From positions 1,530,713 through 1,594,712 of the forward strand of contig NZ_KB375281.1 in assembly GCF_000336555.1 (NCBI RefSeq): a DNA stretch of 64,000 nt. The letters run 5' to 3'. The position numbers and the translations under genes were made by a program. Of this stretch, positions 49,169 to 56,239 are shown one piece after another. The notes beneath the pieces are model-generated. The model had not been told where the DNA came from. It made no database searches and saw only the letters and a program-made list of their open reading frames with translations. The DNA comes from Afipia clevelandensis ATCC 49720. Its GTDB lineage: Bacteria; Pseudomonadota; Alphaproteobacteria; Rhizobiales; Xanthobacteraceae. Each line of letters begins with the position of its first letter. Positions within the stretch are counted from its first letter, which is position 1.

Positions 49169-50092
49169 ATGAGCGATCGCGACCGGACATCACGTTTTGG
49201 CGGGCCAAAAGGCGGCGGGCGCGGCAAGGACCGCGACCGGAACCCGCATGGGAAGCCCCATCAGGGAAGGTCAGAAGGCAGGCCTGAAGGACGGTCTCAG
49301 GGCGGCGGACGCCCATCCTGGCGCGACCGCGACGGCAAAGGTGGCCGAGGTCATGGCAAAGGGCACGGCAAAGGCGAAGGCCCGGTGATTCTGTACGGCT
49401 GGCACCCGGTCACCATGGCGCTGGCCAATCCGCAGCGCCGCATCCGCAAGCTGTTCGTCACCGAGAATGCCGAGCGGCGTCTCGCGGAGGAAAAGATCGA
49501 CACCCGCGTGGCGCCGGAACTGGTGCATCCCGGCGATATCGACCGGCGGCTCGGCCCGGATGCCGTGCATCAGGGTCTGCTGGTGGAAGCTGATCCCCTG
49601 CCCGGTCTGCATCTCGACGAGCTTCCGCAGGATGGCGTGGTGCTGGTGCTCGACCAGATCACCGATCCACACAATGTCGGCGCGATCCTGCGCTCGGCCG
49701 CGGCCTTCGGCGCCAAGGCCATCATCACCACAGGACGGCACAGCCCCGAGGCCACCGGCGTGCTGGCGAAGTCCGCCTCCGGCGCGCTTGAACTTGTGCC
49801 TATCGTCGAAGTGCCGAACCTGCATCGCGCGCTGAACGAGATGAACGATGCGGGCTTCCTCACCGTCGGCCTCGACAGCGAGGGCCAGGGCGACCTTGCC
49901 GCCGTGCCGCTACGCGCGCCGCTGGCGCTGGTGCTCGGTGCGGAAGGCAAAGGCCTGCGCCAGCTCACCCGCGAAACCTGCGCCGTGGTCGCGCGCATGG
50001 ATATGCCAGGCGCGATCAAGAGCCTCAACGTCTCTAACGCCGCCGTGCTGGCGCTCTATATCGGCACCAGCCGTCTCGGCCTGATGGGCTGA
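49169..50092 (+). CDS. rlmB: 23S rRNA (guanosine-2'-O-)-methyltransferase RlmB-like (TrmH family)
   Basis: This 307-residue SpoU/TrmH methyltransferase has a knotted SAM site with the three family motifs: DQITDPHNVGAILRSAAAFG, LVLGAEGKGLRQLTR and SLNVSNAAVLALY. Its likely job is 2'-O-methylation of the 23S rRNA peptidyl-transferase loop. The first 70 residues are an unusual Gly/Arg/Lys/Asp-rich disordered extension (GGGRGKDRDRN, GHGKGHGKGEG) that may bind RNA. ATG at 49169 (MSDRDRTSRFGG) is chosen over earlier in-frame codons that overlap the tRNA promoter side. Its place beside tRNA-Tyr is conserved in many relatives. Confidence 0.9.
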   Translation: MSDRDRTSRFGGPKGGGRGKDRDRNPHGKPHQGRSEGRPEGRSQGGGRPSWRDRDGKGGRGHGKGHGKGEGPVILYGWHPVTMALANPQRRIRKLFVTENAERRLAEEKIDTRVAPELVHPGDIDRRLGPDAVHQGLLVEADPLPGLHLDELPQDGVVLVLDQITDPHNVGAILRSAAAFGAKAIITTGRHSPEATGVLAKSASGALELVPIVEVPNLHRALNEMNDAGFLTVGLDSEGQGDLAAVPLRAPLALVLGAEGKGLRQLTRETCAVVARMDMPGAIKSLNVSNAAVLALYIGTSRLGLMG

Positions 50093-50097
50093 ATCGA

Positions 50098-50128
50098 AAC
50101 GCCCGCCTGCACGATGCAGACGGGCGTT
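50098..50128 (+). terminator. terminator between rlmB and the Tyr/His-rich gene
   Basis: The stem AACGCCCG / CGGGCGTT (50098-50105 with 50121-50128) has an inner CTGCA/TGCAG helix. T-runs are short on both sides, so it may be bidirectional. Confidence 0.65.
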
Positions 50129-50150
50129 CAGATCTCGATCCTGCTTCAGA

Positions 50151-50690
50151 TCAATACTTGTAGCGCAGCGGCTTCACGCGATGCCCGTAGTGACCATGAT
50201 GACGGTGCATGTGCATGTGACGGGCGCGGTAATGCGCATGGCGATAGCCGCGATAGGCGTGGCGGCGGGCGAAGCGATAGCTGTAGACCGCCGGTCCCTG
50301 CACTGCCGCGCCGTCATAGTAATGGCTGGTGGCGTTGCCATACGGGCCGCCATCGAAGCCGTAACGGTAAGGCCGCCCGTAATAGCGCGAGCCGACCACG
50401 GCGCGCTCCTGATAGGTCGGCACCGGCGCGAAGGCGCCCGGACCCGTATAGGTCGGGCCCTGATTGACCCAGTAGTACTGCGGGCTGGCATAGCGCTGAT
50501 AGGCGTCGGGCCGCGCCAGACGTTCGCGCACGCCGCAGCCGCCGTAACCATAGCCGCATCCGTAGTTGTAGGCATAATAGCCGTAGCTGCCGCATGGATC
50601 GGTCATCGCGCATGCCTGCGCGGGTGCCGCCGTAGCCATCGTCGCGGCAAACGCCACGCCCGCAATCAATCCTGCAATCGTCTGACGCAT
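50151..50690 (-). CDS. secreted Gly/Tyr/His-rich protein
   Basis: This 179-residue protein has a signal peptide (IAGLIAGVAFAATMATAAPAQA). It then has a Cys/Gly/Tyr-rich stretch (CGSYGYYAYNYGCGYGYGGC) and a very basic His/Tyr/Arg tail (RYRAR/HMHMHRHHGHYGHR-like). No named domain is recognised. The tail could bind metal or heme. ATG at 50690 has AGGAGAGAG upstream. Probably periplasmic or surface-linked. Another small secreted protein (50726) follows upstream on the same strand. Confidence 0.75.
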   Translation of the reverse strand: MRQTIAGLIAGVAFAATMATAAPAQACAMTDPCGSYGYYAYNYGCGYGYGGCGVRERLARPDAYQRYASPQYYWVNQGPTYTGPGAFAPVPTYQERAVVGSRYYGRPYRYGFDGGPYGNATSHYYDGAAVQGPAVYSYRFARRHAYRGYRHAHYRARHMHMHRHHGHYGHRVKPLRYKY

Positions 50691-50725
50691 TACTCTCTCC
50701 TGTTAAACGCTTTTGTTTGGTCTCG

Positions 50726-51217
50726 TTATTGTTTCAGATCGGGCCGGAAACCATTCGGCCGGTAGCTCGGCTTGAAACCATTGGGCCGGTAGCCGTGGTC
50801 GCGCGGCGCTTCGATGATGGCCGGCGGATATTCGGGAACGTCATAGCGCTGCTGCGGCGCTGGCGGCGCGGACTGCGCCGACCACGAGCGCTGATAGCTT
50901 TCGGCTGGCTGCGGCAGCGCGCGATTCGCAGGCGGCTCGATCTCGAGGCGGCCATAGCCCGGCTGACGGCCCGCCGTCGGATAATAATGTCCGACCTCGC
51001 GCCCGGCGTAGCTGTCCCAGCCGCCATAGACACGCGGTGCATTCTTGAAATTTCTGGCAAGGCCCCACTCGCCCTCGACCACGGAATAGGAGACGTCGCG
51101 GCCATTGAGAATGACGGGCACACCAGCCCGGCCCGGGATCACGACCAGCGGACCCGTGTCGGCCAAAGCCGCCGCCGCCGTTCCGATCAGTATCGCCAGA
51201 GCCGTGATCGCACGCAT
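50726..51217 (-). CDS. secreted hypothetical protein, Pro/Tyr-rich C-terminus
   Basis: This 163-residue protein has a signal peptide (ITALAILIGTAAAALA). A compact N-terminal part (TGPLVVIPGRAGVPVILNGRDVSYSVVEGEWGLARN) is followed by a Pro/Tyr/Arg-rich tail with a near-repeated YRPNGFKPSYRPNGFRPD. The N-terminal part resembles proteins found widely in Bradyrhizobium relatives, but I cannot give it a function. It is 35 bases upstream of the Gly/Tyr/His-rich gene and may be co-transcribed with it. Confidence 0.7.
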   Translation of the reverse strand: MRAITALAILIGTAAAALADTGPLVVIPGRAGVPVILNGRDVSYSVVEGEWGLARNFKNAPRVYGGWDSYAGREVGHYYPTAGRQPGYGRLEIEPPANRALPQPAESYQRSWSAQSAPPAPQQRYDVPEYPPAIIEAPRDHGYRPNGFKPSYRPNGFRPDLKQ

Positions 51218-51391
51218 GGATGATGCCTTTGTTGCGGCACCACTCTAGTCCTGCAGGCAATAACAGGGGTTAAAGGCGCGGCCCAATCGTCAGGTAAGCC
51301 TAACGCGCAAGCATGCCCACTCGTTCAATTGCGAACGATTTCAGAAAGATTCCGGGAAGTGAAAGGTTAACGGCGAGGCCCCCGCCTGGCG

Positions 51392-51514
51392 CTATTTGAG
51401 GAAATCCAGAATTCCCTCGATCATCAGGTAGCCGGACACGTAGGCAAGGGTGCCAACGGTCAGCAGCCCGAAGGTGAGCCATACCCAAAGCGGCATTGAT
51501 TCCCGAGTCTGCAT
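51392..51514 (-). CDS. 40-residue single-span membrane protein
   Basis: This small protein has one membrane helix (WVWLTFGLLTVGTLAYVSGYLMI). ATG at 51514 has GGGAG six bases upstream, which supports translation of this short form rather than the longer frame that runs through tRNA-Thr. Function is unknown. It is directly downstream of tRNA-Thr on the same strand. Confidence 0.6.
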   Translation of the reverse strand: MQTRESMPLWVWLTFGLLTVGTLAYVSGYLMIEGILDFLK

Positions 51515-51672
51515 CGGCGTCTCCCGGTCGCCGTATACAAACGTGCGGTATCGTGCCCCACAAGGCCAACAAGTAAGCAGCCTGCTGATCTTCGCGCCGT
51601 TGGCAATGCAGCAAAAGGGGCGCGCGATCCGGATCACGGCCGCCTTGTCTGATCTCATGTCGATGGAAAAAC

Positions 51673-51747
51673 TGGTGCCGGCGGAGAGGATTGAACTCCC
51701 GACCTTCGGTTTACAAAACCGCTGCACTACCGCTGTGCTACGCCGGC
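51673..51747 (-). tRNA. tRNA-Thr (anticodon TGT)
   Basis: This is a complete cloverleaf on the minus strand. The acceptor GCCGGCG pairs with CGCCGGC, the D-arm is GCACAGCGGTAGTGC, the anticodon arm contains TTTTGTAAA with TGT, and the T-arm is GGGAGTTCAATCCTC. CCA is encoded (51675-51673). It corresponds to thrU, the first tRNA of the ancestral cluster. Confidence 0.97.
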
Positions 51748-51971
51748 CTGCGGGAACAGCTATCAGCGCGGCCGCTCCGGGACAAGACCGGAAAGCGGCA
51801 TGTTGTCCCCCGCCTCGGCGCGGATCTTCGGAGTCGCCGGTCTGGTTGTGCAGGCTTCGCGCAAGCTGCCCGGCAAGTCCGGTGGACAAGCCGAAACCGG
51901 CCAGCCCTCGATTTGCACTGCCGTGCAATCTGCGTCACCAATAGACGGTCCATCGGCACAGGAGATTTCGG

Positions 51972-52103
51972 ATGGAGGAGCGCGGCGGGTTTCGCACGCA
52001 CCACAAATACATGATCGCGGCGATCGGCGTGATCGCTGTCCTTGCCTTCCTCTACAACCTCGGGATTTTCGACGTCTGGACGGTGGAACAGGCCGCGAAA
52101 TAA
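51972..52103 (+). CDS. 43-residue single-span membrane protein
   Basis: ATG at 51972, TAA at 52103. The protein starts MEERGGFRTHHKYM and has one helix (IAAIGVIAVLAFLYNLGIF). GGAG lies seven bases before the start. It is short but has the composition and ribosome site of a real gene. Function is unknown; it stands alone between tRNA-Thr and the next small gene. Confidence 0.55.
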   Translation: MEERGGFRTHHKYMIAAIGVIAVLAFLYNLGIFDVWTVEQAAK

Positions 52104-52262
52104 CGCCTTGGCTGGCAAATAATTCCTGCAAAATCAGCCCTAAACACGCAAAATCGCCTGTGAATTGCGTGGACAAATCCCTTTGCCTCGGAACGGTCAC
52201 GGTGCTGTCACCGTTCCCTACGCAGGTGAAACCCGAGTCAGGCAAATGGAACGAGGATGATC

Positions 52263-52472
52263 ATGACTTTAGCCAAGCCGCATGATGACCGTTATGAAAA
52301 TGCCCTTGATGACGTCATCGCGCAATGCGGCGGTGACACGCGCGGAGCGCTGATGGCGCTCCTCGTTGCAAACGAATATCTCGAAGCGCAGTTGAACAAT
52401 CTTCATGCCGCGATCGAAAGCGGAGAGGTTCCGTTGCGCTCGGAAAAGACGGCGAACACAGTGCTCCACTGA
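52263..52472 (+). CDS. small hypothetical protein (69 residues)
   Basis: This is a soluble small protein, largely helical by composition (ALDDVIAQCGGDTRGALMALLVANEYLEAQLNNLHAAIE). The start is the second ATG (52263), because GAGG lies six bases before it. The VANEYLEAQL motif is of a kind seen in small conserved proteins of rhizobial relatives, but I do not know a function. It is about 90 bases upstream of the PRC-barrel gene on the same strand. Confidence 0.6.
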   Translation: MTLAKPHDDRYENALDDVIAQCGGDTRGALMALLVANEYLEAQLNNLHAAIESGEVPLRSEKTANTVLH

Positions 52473-52558
52473 CGCGATGGTATTCGCGGCAGTTCCCGGA
52501 ACATAAGCGAGCGGTTTGGGTTCTCCCGTTTCAATTGGTTGATTGAAAGGAGAATCTG

Positions 52559-53101
52559 ATGATCAAGACATATGTGGCGACAGCTCTGCTCGGAACCGCT
52601 TTGGCCGGTGGTGCAGCCTTCGCACAAACTACAACGCCAGCTTCGCCCGCTGCAGCGCCTGCTGTGTCGGCTCCGGCGGATCAGGCCAGCCTGAAGGGCA
52701 ATAACTGGCGCGCCTCGAAACTCGTCGGTCTTGCCGTCTACAACGACGCCAACGAGAAGCTCGGCGACATCAGCGAAATCCTCTTGGACAAGACCGGCAA
52801 GGTCAACGCTGTGGTGATCGGCGTCGGCGGATTCCTCGGCGTCGGTCAGCATGACATCGCGGTCGGCTTCGACAAATTAAAGTGGATGGATGAGCCGGTA
52901 CGCTCGGCCTCGGCGGACAAGATGCCGGGCTCGTCGGGCACCGCGACCACGGCACGCCCGTCAACCACCACCGGCGCGGCTGGCAGCAGCATGTCGGCAT
53001 CGACCAAGAATGAATGGTATCCGGATCACGCGGTGATGAGCGGCACCAAGGAGCAGCTCAAGGCCATGCCGGAATTCAAGTACACCGAGAGCAAGAAGTA
53101 A
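52559..53101 (+). CDS. secreted PRC-barrel domain protein
   Basis: This 180-residue protein has a signal peptide (YVATALLGTALAGGAAFA) and an Ala/Pro linker. A PRC-barrel domain covers about residues 48-110 (RASKLVGLAVYNDANEKLGDISEILLDKTGKVNAVVIGVGGFLGVGQHDIAVGFDKLKW). The C-terminus is Ser/Thr-rich and ends in a short conserved-looking segment (EQLKAMPEFKY). Such proteins are frequent in Bradyrhizobium relatives and may be stress- or envelope-linked. ATG has AAAGGAGA upstream. A terminator follows. Confidence 0.85.
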   Translation: MIKTYVATALLGTALAGGAAFAQTTTPASPAAAPAVSAPADQASLKGNNWRASKLVGLAVYNDANEKLGDISEILLDKTGKVNAVVIGVGGFLGVGQHDIAVGFDKLKWMDEPVRSASADKMPGSSGTATTARPSTTTGAAGSSMSASTKNEWYPDHAVMSGTKEQLKAMPEFKYTESKK

Positions 53102-53143
53102 CTCGGTCCGGTAACTGACTGGATAGGTCTCCTATCCATCACA

Positions 53144-53177
53144 GAGCGGCTGAATCGGTTTTCCGATTCGGCCGCTT
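53144..53177 (+). terminator. hairpin after the PRC-barrel gene
   Basis: The stem AGCGGCTGAATCGG / CCGATTCGGCCGCT closes on TTTT, with one mismatch, and is followed by a short T stretch. It lies about 40 bases past the stop. Confidence 0.75.
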
Positions 53178-53215
53178 TGCATTTGCAGTGCCACCCGCCT
53201 GGCCTGCTGAACAGC

Positions 53216-53335
53216 TCAAAGATAGGCGCTGAGGCACCATGCATTGAGCGTCGCTGCAACGGCCAGCGTGAAAACCAGAATCGTGTTCACGGCCAAATGC
53301 TCCCCAAAAGACTGTCTAAGAATCGTCTGGATCAT
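53216..53335 (-). CDS. possible 39-residue membrane peptide
   Basis: The minus-strand frame from ATG 53335 to TGA 53216 gives one hydrophobic helix (NTILVFTLAVAATLNAWCL). GGGGAG occurs inside the frame, nine bases before an in-frame GTG (53290), so a 24-residue form is also possible. There is no strong ribosome site at the ATG. It is the only plausible gene in the 500-base gap between the PRC-barrel and serine hydrolase genes; the rest (53336-53604) shows nothing I can name. Confidence 0.35.
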   Translation of the reverse strand: MIQTILRQSFGEHLAVNTILVFTLAVAATLNAWCLSAYL

Positions 53336-53604
53336 GTTCGGATTTGACCGCCTGATCCCCCAAGAGTCTCGCGCTTTGTTTTTTGCAGGCCCTCTTGTCA
53401 GAAACGGCTTTCCGAGTCCGATTCTCTCCCGTTGGGCTCGCCGGTTGTGCGGCGCAGTGTTGTCTTGCGCCGATTAACACGCACAATGCCGCCCGCGCGG
53501 TCTCCCGCCAAGGCAATCATCAAGGCAATCATCACCGCCCGGCCGCGCCCAAAAACGACAATCAACGATTCAGCTCATTGAATCGATGTCCGGAGAAGAA
53601 ACGA

Positions 53605-54816
53605 ATGTCATCCAAATCGGCCGCGAAGAGTCCTGCAAAAAATCTGATGAGCGAATTTCCGCCCGCGCGGGAAAATCTTGTGACGCTCGCCAACTGGCGC
53701 ACCCAGCCCTACAGCGACTGGAGCTTTCACAACGTGCGCCGCGTGCTGCCCACGGCGAATATCAAGGCGTCGAAGCATCCCGCGCCACTCGAAAGCGCGC
53801 TGACTGAACTCGGCCGCATTGGATTCGAGGGCAACAACGGGCCGACCATCCTGCGCGAGGCGCTGCGCACGACCAACACGAAGGGCTTTGTCGTCCTGCA
53901 TCGCGGACGGCTTGCCGCAGAGTGGTACGCGGGCGGCATGGACGGCTTCACGCAGCACATCGTGTTCTCGGTCAGCAAGTCGATCTGCGGCGCGCTCGGC
54001 GGCATTCTCGCCGACAAGGGCTTTCTCAACCTGAACCGCCCGGTGACGGATTACGTGCCGGAAGTCTCGTCGTCGGTCTATGGCGGCTGCTCGGTGCGGC
54101 ATCTGCTCGACATGTCGGTCGGCATCTCGTTCACCGAAGATTACGTCGATCCGGATGGCGACGTCGCGCGCTATCGCCGCGCGGTGGGCTGGGATGTGAT
54201 CAAGCCCGGACAGGACGCGATGCAACTGCGCGACTACCTCGCCACGCAAAAGCCCGACGGCAAGCCCCACGGCCATACCTTCCACTACGTCTCGACCAAC
54301 ACCGACATGCTCGGCTGGGTCTATGAGCGCGCGGCAGGCCGCGCCCTCTCCGATCTGCTCGGCGAGTATCTCTGGACGCCGATGGGCGCGGAAAGCGACG
54401 CCTGTATCACCGTCGATGCGGAAGGCGCGATGCGCGCCGCGGGCGGCATCTGCGCCGCGCCGCGCGATCTCGCCCGTTTCGGCGAGATGATCCGGCAGCG
54501 CGGCGTCGCGGGTGGCAAGCAGGTGGTGCCCGGCTGGTGGATCGACGACATCAACGACAACGGCGATCCGGAAGCGTGGGCGCGCGGCGAATTCGCCGAG
54601 ATGTTTCCGGATGCCGCCTATCGCAGCAAGTTCTACCAGATCGACCGCAAGCGGCGGACGCTGTGTTGCATCGGTATCCACGGCCAGTGGATCTATATCG
54701 ATCCGATCAGCGAACTGGTGATCGTGCGCGTTGCGTCAGAGCCGATCCCGCTCGAGGTCGAGAACTATCGCGCCTGGCGGCGGGGCTTTGAAGCCATCGT
54801 CCGGCACTTCTCCTGA
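53605..54816 (+). CDS. serine hydrolase of the beta-lactamase family (second copy)
   Basis: This 403-residue protein has the active-site SVSK (Ser122, Lys125) and Tyr228 in the YVS motif, so it belongs to the class-C beta-lactamase / esterase superfamily. It differs clearly from the 36521 paralogue. The subgroup (FSVSKSICGALGG, YVSTNTDMLGWVYE) resembles 6-aminohexanoate-oligomer hydrolase-like enzymes (NylB-type). The start is ATG at 53605 with GGAGAAG upstream. No signal peptide is seen. The physiological substrate is unknown. Confidence 0.88.
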   Translation: MSSKSAAKSPAKNLMSEFPPARENLVTLANWRTQPYSDWSFHNVRRVLPTANIKASKHPAPLESALTELGRIGFEGNNGPTILREALRTTNTKGFVVLHRGRLAAEWYAGGMDGFTQHIVFSVSKSICGALGGILADKGFLNLNRPVTDYVPEVSSSVYGGCSVRHLLDMSVGISFTEDYVDPDGDVARYRRAVGWDVIKPGQDAMQLRDYLATQKPDGKPHGHTFHYVSTNTDMLGWVYERAAGRALSDLLGEYLWTPMGAESDACITVDAEGAMRAAGGICAAPRDLARFGEMIRQRGVAGGKQVVPGWWIDDINDNGDPEAWARGEFAEMFPDAAYRSKFYQIDRKRRTLCCIGIHGQWIYIDPISELVIVRVASEPIPLEVENYRAWRRGFEAIVRHFS

Positions 54817-54820
54817 AGCG

Positions 54821-55297
54821 TCAGTTCATTGCGACCACGCCGGCATTCAGCGTGGTCGCATAGGCGACCCAGGCAAGATACGGCGCCAGCAGCAACGCTG
54901 CTGGCCTGTCCGCACGCGATGCCGAAACGATGGTCATCGCAATCGCAATCAGCAGCGCGATGATGATGACAAGCGCCGTGCGCGTGCCGTGCCAGCCGAA
55001 AAAGACCGGAGACCAAGCTGCGTTCAATGCAAGCTGGATGAAGAACCATGCGATTGCGGATGAGCGTGCCGGTGACGGCGCGGCGCGATCCCAGAGCCGC
55101 CACAGGCTGACCGCCATCAGAATGTAGAGGGTCGTCCATGCGATCGGGAAAACCACCGGCGGCGGCGTCCACCACGGTTTGGCAAGTCCGGCATACCAGA
55201 CCGGAATCTCGGGCCGCGTCGCAATCGACTCGACGATGCCGACGCCAAGACAAAGCAGCAGACAGAGACCGAGGCGGCCGGCGGATTTCGCGGTCAT
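54821..55297 (-). CDS. TspO/MBR-family membrane protein
   Basis: This 158-residue protein with five membrane helices belongs to the tryptophan-rich sensory protein family. Typical motifs are WYAGLAKPWWTPPPVVFPIAWTTLYILMAVSLWRLW, NAAWSPVFFGWH and LLAPYLAWVAYATTLNAGV. These proteins bind porphyrins and sterol-like ligands; in Rhodobacter TspO regulates photosynthesis genes through tetrapyrroles. ATG at 55297 has GGAAAGAG upstream. It converges with the serine hydrolase, with 4 bases between the stops. Confidence 0.93.
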   Translation of the reverse strand: MTAKSAGRLGLCLLLCLGVGIVESIATRPEIPVWYAGLAKPWWTPPPVVFPIAWTTLYILMAVSLWRLWDRAAPSPARSSAIAWFFIQLALNAAWSPVFFGWHGTRTALVIIIALLIAIAMTIVSASRADRPAALLLAPYLAWVAYATTLNAGVVAMN

Positions 55298-55317
55298 GAC
55301 ACTCTTTCCGCCGGCGC

Positions 55318-55755
55318 TCACCGCGTCAGCTTTTCCAGTTCGGGAAATGGCGCATAGGTTGCGCCCGCGCACAACTCTGCCGCCTCTTCGACAATACGAT
55401 CGAGCCGCCCGTCGATATACACGCCAGCGCGATCTTTCGCGCCGGGGTAGCGTCCACCCGGGCCGCGCGCATTGAAACGCACGCACACCACATAGCGCCG
55501 CCGGCCCCCGACGTCCTTCTGCATCGGCTCCGAAATGCCCGCCTCGCGCACACCCGACGGATCGTTCAAATAAGTCCGCAGCAAAGCAAGCAGCTCGGAG
55601 CGGTAATTCGCCGGATAGGGCTGGTTCTCGATGCCGCGGTCCGCCGTGTAGGACAGGCCGTCATTGCTGCCACCCGTCGAGAAGCATCCGCTCAATCCAA
55701 GCGCCAGCAAGAACACCGCTACGCGCGTTCCATATGTCACCAATTTGCAACGCAT
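55318..55755 (-). CDS. lipoprotein of unknown function
   Basis: This 145-residue protein has a lipoprotein signal (VAVFLLALGLSGC). The mature part includes SELLALLRTYLNDPSGVREAGISEP and RRYVVCVRFNARG. Small outer-membrane-type lipoproteins with this look are common in rhizobial relatives. No function can be assigned. It is 20 bases upstream of tspO on the same strand, so the two may be co-transcribed. Its start is close to the riboswitch region of the divergent TonB receptor. Confidence 0.75.
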   Translation of the reverse strand: MRCKLVTYGTRVAVFLLALGLSGCFSTGGSNDGLSYTADRGIENQPYPANYRSELLALLRTYLNDPSGVREAGISEPMQKDVGGRRRYVVCVRFNARGPGGRYPGAKDRAGVYIDGRLDRIVEEAAELCAGATYAPFPELEKLTR

Positions 55756-55845
55756 TCCGATGAAGTCCGCACCTGAGCCATGCCTCCGGGTTTCTTGCAC
55801 ATTGTGTCATTGACAAGGCAACCCTGCGCCGTTTGATTGCAACCA

Positions 55846-56050
55846 CGGCACAGGTGCCAGCGCAAGCTGGCGAATAGGGAATTCGGTGCCGCCGCGCGAT
55901 CCGCGCGGCCATTCCGAAGCTGCCCCCGCAACTGTCAGCGGTGAGCCGTTGTCCACAAGGCCACTGAGCAAAGGCTTTTCAGCCGCGCTTGGGAAGGCGG
56001 ACAACGGCGGCGATCCGCGAGCCAGGAGACCTGCCTGTACCGGTCATCCT
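55846..56050 (+). ncRNA. cobalamin (B12) riboswitch
   Basis: The conserved elements occur in order: the P3-side CAGGTGCC (55851-55858), GAATAGGGAA before P4, GAAGCTGCCCCCGCAACTGT (55916-55935), GCCACTG (55960-55966), GGGAAGGC, and the B12 box AGCCAGGAGACCTGCC (56020-56035). It is placed 190 bases before the TonB-receptor start in the same direction. A GC-rich region after it (CGCACGGGGCGTGCG) could be part of the expression platform. High cobalamin should lower receptor synthesis. Confidence 0.93.
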
Positions 56051-56239
56051 TCCGTCGCACGGGGCGTGCGAGGGGGCGGCCTTTCCGCAGCGGTGACGTG
56101 ACGTAACTGTTGCGGAGGTTCGGCCGATGGCCAGATTCCTCAGTCAGGACGGAACGTTTGGGGGCAGCAATCTGTCGCCTTCCGTCATGGCCGCGCGATC
56201 ACCGCGCCTCCGCGATCACATCATCTGCGGGGCACCATC

